NCBI RefSeq assembly: GCF_000380165.1
Contig: NZ_KB904724.1
Coordinates: 257 to 64,256 of the forward strand
Source: Wenjunlia vitaminophila DSM 41686
Lineage (GTDB): Bacteria > Actinomycetota > Actinomycetes > Streptomycetales > Streptomycetaceae
DNA: 64,000 nucleotides
Direction of reading: 5' to 3'
How positions within the stretch are numbered: the first letter of the stretch is position 1; each line of letters starts with the position of its first letter. Below the pieces are notes generated by a model. It worked only from the letters and a program-made list of their open reading frames with translations, ran no database searches and was not told the origin of the DNA. This document shows positions 56,740-64,000 of the stretch, in pieces. Position numbers and translations under genes: made by a program.

Positions 56740-56829
56740 CCGGCGCCCCTCGGGGGCGGGTCCCCCGGCGGGTGCGGGACCGGCGGCCGGTGGGGTAAAA
56801 GCGTTCGCGCCCGGGAGGTCGCCGCCGGT

Positions 56830-56835
56830 TACCAT
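56830..56835 (+). promoter_or_regulatory. -10 box of the phoH operon
   Basis: TACCAT, five bases, then the GTG of the small upstream ORF at 56841. Confidence 0.5.
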
Positions 56836-56840
56836 GGCCA

Positions 56841-56897
56841 GTGTCACAGCCCTCGAGAGAGAATCGGGATGAGCTGGCCCCCGTGGCCGACCCATGA
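56841..56897 (+). CDS. 18-codon leader ORF coupled to phoH
   Basis: A GTG-initiated frame ([18 protein letters not shown]) whose TGA overlaps the phoH ATG as ATGA. phoH lacks a Shine-Dalgarno, and a TACCAT box is placed so that the mRNA would begin at this GTG. Termination-reinitiation from this mini-ORF is a reasonable way to translate phoH. The peptide itself shows no motif and no regulatory codon run. Confidence 0.5.
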   Translation: MSQPSRENRDELAPVADP

Positions 56898-57982
56898 CTC
56901 AGACATCGCCCTCGCGGACCGGGTCCGCGCACCAGGCCCACGCCCGCATCGTGGTGCCTGCCAAACACCCCATGGTGACCGTCCTCGGCTCCGGTGACGC
57001 ACTGCTGCGCGTGATCGAGGAGTCGTTCCCCGCCACCGACATCCACGTCCGTGGCAACGAGGTCAGCGCGACCGGAGACCCGGCGGAGGTCGCCCTGGTC
57101 CAGCGCCTCTTCGACGAGATGATGCTGGTGCTGCGCACCGGCCAGCCCATGACGGAGGACTCGGTGGAGCGGTCCATCGCGATGCTCCGCCAGGCGCAGG
57201 AGGGCGGCCAGACCGAGCGTCCCGCAGAGGTCCTGACCGCCAACATCCTGTCGAACCGGGGCCGGACCATCCGCCCGAAGACGCTCAACCAGAAGCGGTA
57301 CGTCGACGCGATCGACAAGCACACGGTCGTCTTCGGCATCGGGCCCGCCGGCACCGGCAAGACCTACCTGGCCATGGCGAAGGCCGTCCAGGCGCTCCAG
57401 GCCAAGCAGGTCAACCGGATCATCCTCACCCGTCCCGCGGTGGAGGCCGGTGAGCGGCTCGGGTTCCTGCCCGGCACGCTCTACGAGAAGATCGACCCGT
57501 ACCTGCGTCCGCTGTACGACGCGTTGCACGACATGGTCGATCCGGACTCCATCCCCCGGCTGATGGCGGCGGGCACCATCGAGGTCGCGCCGCTTGCCTA
57601 CATGCGCGGGCGGACCCTCAACGACGCGTTCATCATCCTGGACGAGGCCCAGAACACCAGCACGGAACAGATGAAGATGTTCCTGACCCGGCTGGGCTTC
57701 GACTCCAAGATCGTGATCACCGGCGACGTGACCCAGGTGGACCTGCCCGGCAGCACCAAGAGCGGGCTGCGCCAGGTCCAGGACATCCTCCAGGGCGTCG
57801 AGGACATCCACTTCTCCATGCTGACCAGCACCGACGTGGTGCGGCACAAGCTGGTCGGGCGGATCGTGGACGCCTACGAGGCCCACCGCAGCCGCGAGGT
57901 CGAGGGCGTCCAGGACCCGCACCACGACGGCAGGCCCCGCGCCCCCCGACAGTCGTCCCGTCCCCAGAGCACCGAGAGCTGA
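56894..57982 (+). CDS. phoH: PhoH family ATPase (YbeZ)
   Basis: A 362-residue PhoH-like ATPase that works with YbeY in RNA metabolism. An N-terminal KH-like region ([19 protein letters not shown]) is followed by the Walker A motif [14 protein letters not shown], Walker [10 protein letters not shown], and [11 protein letters not shown]. The C-terminal 25 residues are charged and disordered. Start at ATG 56894, translationally overlapping a small upstream ORF. ybeY begins 15 bases after its stop, an order found in most bacteria. Confidence 0.95.
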   Translation: MTQTSPSRTGSAHQAHARIVVPAKHPMVTVLGSGDALLRVIEESFPATDIHVRGNEVSATGDPAEVALVQRLFDEMMLVLRTGQPMTEDSVERSIAMLRQAQEGGQTERPAEVLTANILSNRGRTIRPKTLNQKRYVDAIDKHTVVFGIGPAGTGKTYLAMAKAVQALQAKQVNRIILTRPAVEAGERLGFLPGTLYEKIDPYLRPLYDALHDMVDPDSIPRLMAAGTIEVAPLAYMRGRTLNDAFIILDEAQNTSTEQMKMFLTRLGFDSKIVITGDVTQVDLPGSTKSGLRQVQDILQGVEDIHFSMLTSTDVVRHKLVGRIVDAYEAHRSREVEGVQDPHHDGRPRAPRQSSRPQSTES

Positions 57983-57997
57983 GACCGGCCACCCCCC

Positions 57998-58465
57998 ATG
58001 TCGATCGATGTGAACAACGAGTCCGGCTGGGAGGTCGATGAGCACCTGGTGCTCGACGTCGCCCGCCACGCCCTGGCGCGGATGCGCATCCACCCGCTCT
58101 CCGAGCTCTCGGTGATCTTCGTGGACGCCGACGCGATGGAACAGCTCCACATCCAGTGGATGGACGAGCCGGGCCCCACCGACGTGCTGTCCTTCCCGAT
58201 GGACGAACTGCGTCCCGGCAAGGAGGACGAGGAGCCGCCGCAGGGGCTGCTCGGCGACATCGTGCTGTGTCCCGAGGTCGCCAAGAAACAGGGCGACGCC
58301 GCCGGGCACACCATGGACGACGAGCTGCACCTGCTCACCGTGCACGGCGTCCTGCACCTGCTCGGCTACGACCACGCCGAGCCGGAGGAGGAACGGGAGA
58401 TGTTCGGTCTCCAGCAGGAGATCCTGCACTCCTGGCGGGCGCAGCGCGCCGCCCAGGACGACTGA
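57998..58465 (+). CDS. ybeY: endoribonuclease YbeY
   Basis: Zinc endoribonuclease for 16S rRNA 3'-end maturation and ribosome quality control. A 155-residue protein with the signature [11 protein letters not shown] (zinc histidines) and the conserved [10 protein letters not shown] and [10 protein letters not shown]. It follows phoH and precedes a CorC-like gene and era, the classical phoH-ybeY-corC-era order. Confidence 0.97.
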   Translation: MSIDVNNESGWEVDEHLVLDVARHALARMRIHPLSELSVIFVDADAMEQLHIQWMDEPGPTDVLSFPMDELRPGKEDEEPPQGLLGDIVLCPEVAKKQGDAAGHTMDDELHLLTVHGVLHLLGYDHAEPEEEREMFGLQQEILHSWRAQRAAQDD

Positions 58466-58541
58466 GCCGCCGCGGTGGACGCGAAACGCACCGTCCGTGC
58501 CCGGCGTCGTCCCGGGCTCCCCGGCCCGGACGGAGCCTGAG

Positions 58542-59870
58542 GTGGCGGGGGACGTCACCGGAGGCTACCTGGCCGCCGCGGTGGCGTTGGTCGTGGTGGC
58601 CTGGTTGGCCGCGTGCGCGGAGGCCGGGCTCGCCCGGCTCTCCCGCTGGCGGGCCGAGGAGGCGGTGCGGGCCGGGCGGCGCGGCGGCGCCAAGCTGCTG
58701 GCGGTCACCGCCGACCCCACCCGGTACCTCAACGTCGCGCTGCTGGTCCGGGTCGGCTGCGAGATGGCCGCCGCGGTCCTGGTCACCCTGGTGTGCGCCG
58801 AGTCGTTCGACGAGAACTGGAAGGTGGTGCTCACCGCGGTCGGCGCCATGGTGCTGGTGTCGTACGTCGCGGTGGGGGTCTCCCCGCGCACCATCGGTCG
58901 TCAGCACCCGCTGAACACCGCCACCGCGGCGGCCTACGTGCTGCTGCCGCTGGCCCGGATCATGGGGCCGATCCCCCGCCTGCTGATCCTGCTGGGCAAC
59001 GCCCTCACCCCGGGCAAGGGCTTCCGCCACGGCCCGTTCGCCTCCGAGGCGGAGCTGCGCGCCGTGGTGGACCTGGCGGAGAAGGACTCACTGATCGAGG
59101 ACACCGAGCGCCGGATGGTGCACTCGGTGTTCGAGCTCGGCGACACCATCGTCCGGGAGCTGATGGTGCCGCGGACCGACCTGGTGATGATCGAGCGGTA
59201 CAAGACCATCCGGCAGGCCCTGACCCTCGCCTTGCGCAGCGGGTTCTCCAGGATTCCGGTCACCGGGGAGAACGAGGACGACGTGGTGGGGGTGGTCTAC
59301 GTCAAGGACCTGGCCCGCCGGGTGCACATCAACCGGGAGGCGGAGAGCGAGCCCGTCGCCACCGCGATGCGCCCGGCCGTGTTCGTGCCGGACACCAAGC
59401 CCGCCGGGGACCTGCTGCGGGAGATGCAGCGGGACCGCGGCCACGTCGCGGTGGTGGTGGACGAGTACGGCGCCACCGCCGGCCTCGTCACCATCGAGGA
59501 CATCCTGGAAGAGATCGTCGGGGAGATCACCGACGAGTACGACCGCGAGCTGCCGCCGGTGGAGGACCTCGGCGGCGGCGAGTACCGGGTGACCGCCCGC
59601 CTGGACATCGACGACCTCGGCGACCTTTTCGGGGTGGAGATCCAGGAGGAGGACGTGGAGACCGTCGGGGGGCTGCTCGCCAAGGCGCTGGGCCGGGTGC
59701 CGATCCCGGGGGCCACCGCCGTGGTGGAGGGCGTCCGGATCACCGCGGAGAGCGTCGCCGGCCGCCGCAACCAGATCGGCACCGTGCTGGTCCGCCGGGA
59801 GCCCGAGGCCGAGCCCGAACCGCCGGAGGGGTCGGCCGCGGCACCGGACCCGTCCGGAGCCGAGGACTGA
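58542..59870 (+). CDS. CorC/HlyC-like protein with CNNM and CBS domains
   Basis: A 442-residue protein. The N-terminal membrane domain (DUF21/CNNM) has hydrophobic helices at about 8-30, 65-85, 95-115 and 130-160. A CBS pair follows (VRELMVPRTDLVMIERYKTIRQAL and VATAMRPAVFVPDTKPAGDLL), then a CorC_HlyC transporter-associated domain (about 340-425). Such proteins are linked to Mg2+ or Co2+ export. GTG 58542 follows GGAG by six bases and gives an N-terminus close to the first helix. Confidence 0.9.
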   Translation: MAGDVTGGYLAAAVALVVVAWLAACAEAGLARLSRWRAEEAVRAGRRGGAKLLAVTADPTRYLNVALLVRVGCEMAAAVLVTLVCAESFDENWKVVLTAVGAMVLVSYVAVGVSPRTIGRQHPLNTATAAAYVLLPLARIMGPIPRLLILLGNALTPGKGFRHGPFASEAELRAVVDLAEKDSLIEDTERRMVHSVFELGDTIVRELMVPRTDLVMIERYKTIRQALTLALRSGFSRIPVTGENEDDVVGVVYVKDLARRVHINREAESEPVATAMRPAVFVPDTKPAGDLLREMQRDRGHVAVVVDEYGATAGLVTIEDILEEIVGEITDEYDRELPPVEDLGGGEYRVTARLDIDDLGDLFGVEIQEEDVETVGGLLAKALGRVPIPGATAVVEGVRITAESVAGRRNQIGTVLVRREPEAEPEPPEGSAAAPDPSGAED

Positions 59871-59902
59871 CCCGCCGGCCCTGGCCGGCCGGGACGGGCG
59901 CC

Positions 59903-59908
59903 TACACT
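59903..59908 (+). promoter_or_regulatory. -10 box of the deaminase-like gene
   Basis: TACACT, six bases, then ATG 59915. Confidence 0.5.
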
Positions 59909-59914
59909 CACCGC

Positions 59915-60280
59915 ATGAGCAACGAGAGCCCGGCCCCCGCCGAACTCGCCCCGGAGGACCGCAAGATCGTGACGTTGGCCCGTTCGGCCCGGGCTCGCAA
60001 CGCCGCCGCCGAGGGCGCCGCGGTCCGGGACGAGACCGGACGCACCTACGTGGCCACGACCGTCACCCTGCCCTCGCTGCCGCTGAGCGCGGTGCGCACC
60101 GCCGTGGCCATGGCCGCCTCGAGCGGGGCACGCGGGCTGGAGGCCGTCGCCGTGGTCACCGACTCCGGCACGGCGGCCCCGGAGGACCTGGCCGCCGTGC
60201 GTGACCTCGGGGGCGCGGGCACCCCGGTGCTGCTCGCCGGGGCGGACGGCACGGTGCACACCACCGTGACCGCAGGGTGA
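59915..60280 (+). CDS. cytidine deaminase-like protein without zinc ligands
   Basis: A 121-residue protein that matches a small protein found next to era in Streptomyces and often labelled cytidine deaminase. The pattern DRKIVTLARSARARNAAAEGAAVRDETGRTYVATTVTLPSLPLSAVRTAVAMAASSGA fits the deaminase fold. However, there is no cysteine in the whole protein, no HAE/CAE motif and no PCxxC, so zinc catalysis is not possible. A structural or regulatory role is more likely. The leaderless spacing of a TACACT box supports the ATG. Confidence 0.75.
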   Translation: MSNESPAPAELAPEDRKIVTLARSARARNAAAEGAAVRDETGRTYVATTVTLPSLPLSAVRTAVAMAASSGARGLEAVAVVTDSGTAAPEDLAAVRDLGGAGTPVLLAGADGTVHTTVTAG

Positions 60281-60342
60281 ACCGTCCGTCACGGGCCCGG
60301 GGGGTCGCCGGTCGGCGGGTGGGGACCGGCCGCGCCGTCGGG

Positions 60343-60348
60343 GAGAAT
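60343..60348 (+). promoter_or_regulatory. possible -10 box of era
   Basis: GAGAAT, six bases, then ATG 60355; the A and T of TAnnnT are kept. Confidence 0.3.
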
Positions 60349-60354
60349 GGGGGC

Positions 60355-61344
60355 ATGAGCGTTCCCTCTTCCTCCGGCCCCGCCAAGGACCCCAGTGCCC
60401 CCGGCCCGTCCGGGGACACCGAGCGGCCCGCCGTCCACCGCTCCGGCTTCGCCTGCCTGGTCGGCCGTCCCAACGCCGGCAAGTCCACCCTGACGAACGC
60501 TCTGGTCGGCACCAAGGTCGCCATCACCTCGGGGCGTCCGCAGACCACCCGGCACACCGTGCGGGGCATCGTCCACCGCCCGGACGCCCAACTCGTCCTG
60601 GTGGACACCCCTGGACTGCACAAGCCCCGCACCCTCCTCGGGGAGCGGCTCAACGACCTGGTCCGGTCGACCTGGGCCGAGGTGGACGTGATCGGGTTCT
60701 GCCTGCCCGCCGACCAGCGGGTCGGCCCCGGGGACCGCTACATCGCCGGGGAGCTGGCCGAGGTCAGGCGCACCCCCAAGATCGCTGTGGTCACCAAGAC
60801 CGACCTGGTGGACCCCGCGACCCTGGCGGAACGCCTGGTCGCCGTGGACCGGCTCGGCAAGGAGGCCGGCCTGGAGTGGGCCGAGATCGTCCCGGTGTCG
60901 GCCCTGCGGGACCGGCAGGTGGGGCTGCTGGCCGACCTGCTGGTGCCGCTGCTGCCGGAGGGACCGCCGCTGTACCCGGACGGGGACCTCACCGACGAAC
61001 CGGAGCAGGTGATGGTCGCGGAGCTGATCCGGGAGGCGGCGCTGGAAGGCGTCCGGGACGAGCTCCCGCACTCGCTCGCCGTGGTCGTGGAGGAGATGCT
61101 GCCCCGGCAGGGGCGCCCGGAGGACAGGCCGCTGCTGGACATCCACGCGTTCGTCTACATCGAGCGCCCCAGCCAGAAGGGCATCGTCATCGGCGCCAAG
61201 GGAGCGCGGCTGAAGGAGGTCGGCACCCAGGCCCGCCGCCAGATCGAGGCGCTGCTGGGCACGCCGGTCTTCCTCGACCTGCACGTGAAGGTGGCCAAGG
61301 ACTGGCAGCGGGACCCCAGACAGCTCCGCAAGCTCGGCTTCTGA
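60355..61344 (+). CDS. era: GTPase Era
   Basis: Essential GTPase that binds the 3' end of 16S rRNA during 30S assembly. A 329-residue protein: P-loop GRPNAGKSTLTNAL, switch region TTRHTVRG, DTPGLHKPR, TKTD in place of NKxD, and a C-terminal KH domain with KGIVIGAKGARLKEVG. The first 30 residues are a Pro/Ser-rich extension. ATG 60355 is preferred over the longer frame from 60277. Together with ybeY, obg and rsmE it makes this region rich in ribosome-assembly genes. Confidence 0.97.
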   Translation: MSVPSSSGPAKDPSAPGPSGDTERPAVHRSGFACLVGRPNAGKSTLTNALVGTKVAITSGRPQTTRHTVRGIVHRPDAQLVLVDTPGLHKPRTLLGERLNDLVRSTWAEVDVIGFCLPADQRVGPGDRYIAGELAEVRRTPKIAVVTKTDLVDPATLAERLVAVDRLGKEAGLEWAEIVPVSALRDRQVGLLADLLVPLLPEGPPLYPDGDLTDEPEQVMVAELIREAALEGVRDELPHSLAVVVEEMLPRQGRPEDRPLLDIHAFVYIERPSQKGIVIGAKGARLKEVGTQARRQIEALLGTPVFLDLHVKVAKDWQRDPRQLRKLGF

Positions 61345-61374
61345 GAGCCCTCCGGTCCGCCCCGCCCGCCGTGG

Positions 61375-61641
61375 TCAGGGGGATGCCCCGAAGAGCAGGG
61401 AGACCAGCTCCGCGGCGGGCTCCGGCACCTCCGGGTCCGCGAAGTACACCGTGCGGTCGCCCACGGTCAGGGCGTACCGGAAACCGTCCGGGACGCCGGG
61501 CGGCGGTGCCGCCCGGCCCACGGCGAGGGCCCTCAGGGCCAGGGCCCGCCACCGCTCGGCGTCGGGGCGGTCGGTGCTGTCCACCGCCGCCTCCCGGGTG
61601 GTGCCGGCGAATCCTCCGCTGCGCCTGACCTGGATACGCAT
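61375..61641 (-). CDS. emfourin-like protease inhibitor
   Basis: An 88-residue protein beginning MRIQVRRSGGFAGTTREAAVD, with a central PDGFRYALTVGDRTVYF and an acidic C-terminus. This is the pattern of emfourin (M4in), the protein inhibitor whose gene lies beside protealysin-type M4 proteases. The binding partner is probably the M4 protease encoded 27 bases upstream on the same strand, forming a two-gene operon. ATG with GGAG upstream. The family call is by recognition of sequence pattern and context. Confidence 0.8.
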   Translation of the reverse strand: MRIQVRRSGGFAGTTREAAVDSTDRPDAERWRALALRALAVGRAAPPPGVPDGFRYALTVGDRTVYFADPEVPEPAAELVSLLFGASP

Positions 61642-61668
61642 GGCTCCAGCTTCCCTCGGTCCACCTCT

Positions 61669-62787
61669 TCAGGACGTGGGTTCCGGGGCCTCCTTCCCCG
61701 CTTGGTGGGGAACAGTCGTCCCGGAGTCGGACCCCCGGGTGGGCACCCCCACCCGGGACCAGGCCCCGGTCACCGCGCGGACCTCGGCGCCCGACCCGAA
61801 ACGGGCCTCGGCGGCGGCCACGGTGAGCCGGGCGAACGAGGCGAAGTCGGCGTTCGGGGTCAGTTCGCCGCCGGTCAGCACGTCGTACCAGACCTGGCCG
61901 GGACGTTCCCAGGCGTGCCCGCCCAGTTCCGTGGCGAACAGGTAGAAGGCGCGGTTGGGGATGCCGGAGTTGATGTGCACGCCGCCGTTGTCGTCGGCGG
62001 TGTCCACGTAGTCGTCCATGTGCCCGGGCTGGGGGTCCTTGCCCAGGACGTCGTCGTCGTACGCGGACCCGGGCTCCTTCAGGGAACGCAGCGCCACGCC
62101 CTCCACCTCGCTGGTGAGCAGGTCCGCGCCGATCAGCCAGTCAGCCTCCGCCGCCGTCTGCCCCAGGGCGTACTGGCGCACCAGCGAGCCGAACACGTCG
62201 GAGACCGACTCGTTCAGCGCGCCTGACTGGTCCTGGTAGTCGAGGTTGGCGGTGTACTGGGTGACGCCGTGGGCCAGCTCGTGGCCGATCACGTCGAGCG
62301 ACTTCGTGAAGTCGGTGAAGATCTCCCCGTCGCCGTCACCGAAGACCATCTGCTCGCCGTCCCAGAAGGCGTTCATGTAACGGCGGCCGTAGTGGACGGT
62401 GGCGTTGAGCCGCAGCCCTGACCCGTCGATGGAGTCCCGGGAGAAGGCGTCCAGGAAGAGCTTGAACGTGTCGCCCAGGCCCTCGTAGGCGCGGTTCACC
62501 GAGGGGTCGGCCACCGGACCGTCCCCCTCCGTGCGGACGATCCTGCCGGGCAGCCGTTGGTGCTGCTCGGCGTCCCCGATGGCGCGGTGGGGCTTGGGCC
62601 GGGCCTCGGCCCTGGGCCTGGCGGGCGGCGTCGGGGCACTGACCAGACCGATCCGTCGGTCACGGTGGACCGCGTCCAGGCGCAGCGCGCTGCGGGCGGC
62701 CTGGCGGACCGCTTCGCTGCCCGAGTCGGCCAGGCGGTCCAGGAGGTGGGGCGGGACGATGCCGCAGAAGACAGGGTTGACATCCAT
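61669..62787 (-). CDS. protealysin-like M4 metalloprotease
   Basis: A 372-residue zinc protease. The short propeptide begins MDVNPVFCGIVPPHLLDRLA, with the Cys and Pro-Pro pattern of protealysin-like precursors and no signal peptide, so it may act inside the cell or leave by another route. Catalytic motifs: HELAH (H169, E170, H173), GALNESVSD (third ligand E193) and GGVHINSGIPN (proton-donor histidine). The open frame reaches 62823, but ATG 62787 gives the usual precursor start. An emfourin-like inhibitor follows in the same operon. In Streptomyces a metalloprotease also lies just before leuA. Confidence 0.88.
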   Translation of the reverse strand: MDVNPVFCGIVPPHLLDRLADSGSEAVRQAARSALRLDAVHRDRRIGLVSAPTPPARPRAEARPKPHRAIGDAEQHQRLPGRIVRTEGDGPVADPSVNRAYEGLGDTFKLFLDAFSRDSIDGSGLRLNATVHYGRRYMNAFWDGEQMVFGDGDGEIFTDFTKSLDVIGHELAHGVTQYTANLDYQDQSGALNESVSDVFGSLVRQYALGQTAAEADWLIGADLLTSEVEGVALRSLKEPGSAYDDDVLGKDPQPGHMDDYVDTADDNGGVHINSGIPNRAFYLFATELGGHAWERPGQVWYDVLTGGELTPNADFASFARLTVAAAEARFGSGAEVRAVTGAWSRVGVPTRGSDSGTTVPHQAGKEAPEPTS

Positions 62788-62898
62788 GTCACCCAACGTG
62801 GCAGAAAGGCCACAGCCTGTCACCCGATCCGGCGATGATTCCTAAAAAGGGGTGGAAAACTACGACGGGGGCTGTACCACCCGGCGGCGGAGGGGTAG

Positions 62899-64000
<1,102 letters not shown>

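Overview
This window is chromosomal DNA from a high-GC (about 70% or more) filamentous actinomycete, most likely a relative of Streptomyces, Nocardiopsis or Streptosporangiales. The gene order (rne, rplU, rpmA, obgE, proB, proA, nadD, an LCP gene, rsfS, leuS, comEA, comEC, holA, rpsT, lepA, hemW, hrcA, dnaJ, a tricorn-like protease, phoH, ybeY, era, leuA) matches the conserved core block known in Streptomyces coelicolor around SCO2528-SCO2600. Presence of the spore-wall genes of that block suggests a sporulating lineage. Species cannot be fixed from the window. I see no prophage, insertion sequence, CRISPR array or biosynthetic cluster.

Layout. Positions 1-1430: a gene leaving the left edge and a VapBC-like toxin-antitoxin pair on the minus strand. 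1431-9071: a radical-SAM-associated protein, a very large RNase E/G with repetitive basic tails, ribosomal proteins L21 and L27, and the ribosome-assembly GTPase Obg. 9119-20496: a CDP-glycerol transferase-like membrane protein, proline genes proB and proA, two related single-pass membrane proteins (SCO2584/SCO2583-like), an M48 protease, two tiny membrane proteins, nadD and an LCP-type cell-wall glycopolymer transferase (PdtA-like). Several of these point to envelope and spore-wall assembly. 20705-22287: rsfS, a histidine phosphatase that seems to start at CTG, and two identical tRNA-Ala(GGC) genes. 22547-33565: an aminotransferase, leuS behind an attenuator-like leader, a coiled-coil membrane protein, DegV, ComEA and ComEC. 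33639-36890: accessory regulation, with a TetR/methyltransferase divergent pair sharing a palindromic operator and an ECF sigma factor with a membrane partner behind a Crp-like site. 36962-50311: holA, a Pro-rich membrane protein, rpsT, lepA, an acyl-CoA ligase, hemW, DUF3097, a metallo-hydrolase, and the CIRCE-controlled hrcA-dnaJ pair. 50299-55339: rsmE, a small lipoprotein, a roughly 550-bp array of degenerate repeats with conserved stems, and the tricorn-like peptidase. 55388-61344: HIT protein, RNase Z, phoH, ybeY, a CorC-like protein, a deaminase-like pseudoenzyme and era. 61375-64000: an emfourin-like inhibitor beside its M4 metalloprotease, then leuA behind a leucine leader peptide, cut by the right edge.

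The most interesting signals are regulatory. Two leucine-responsive leaders (leuS and leuA) share one layout: a mini-ORF with leucine codons, five bases, then one arm of a helix. Many genes have a -10 box of the form TAnnnT placed 5-7 bases before the start codon, which implies widespread leaderless transcripts. phoH appears coupled by an ATGA overlap to an 18-codon leaderless ORF. The repeat array at about 51556-52115 keeps three copies of a nested stem, one with a G-U replacement, and is the best candidate for an undescribed element. All calls rest on reading the sequence; no database search was run.
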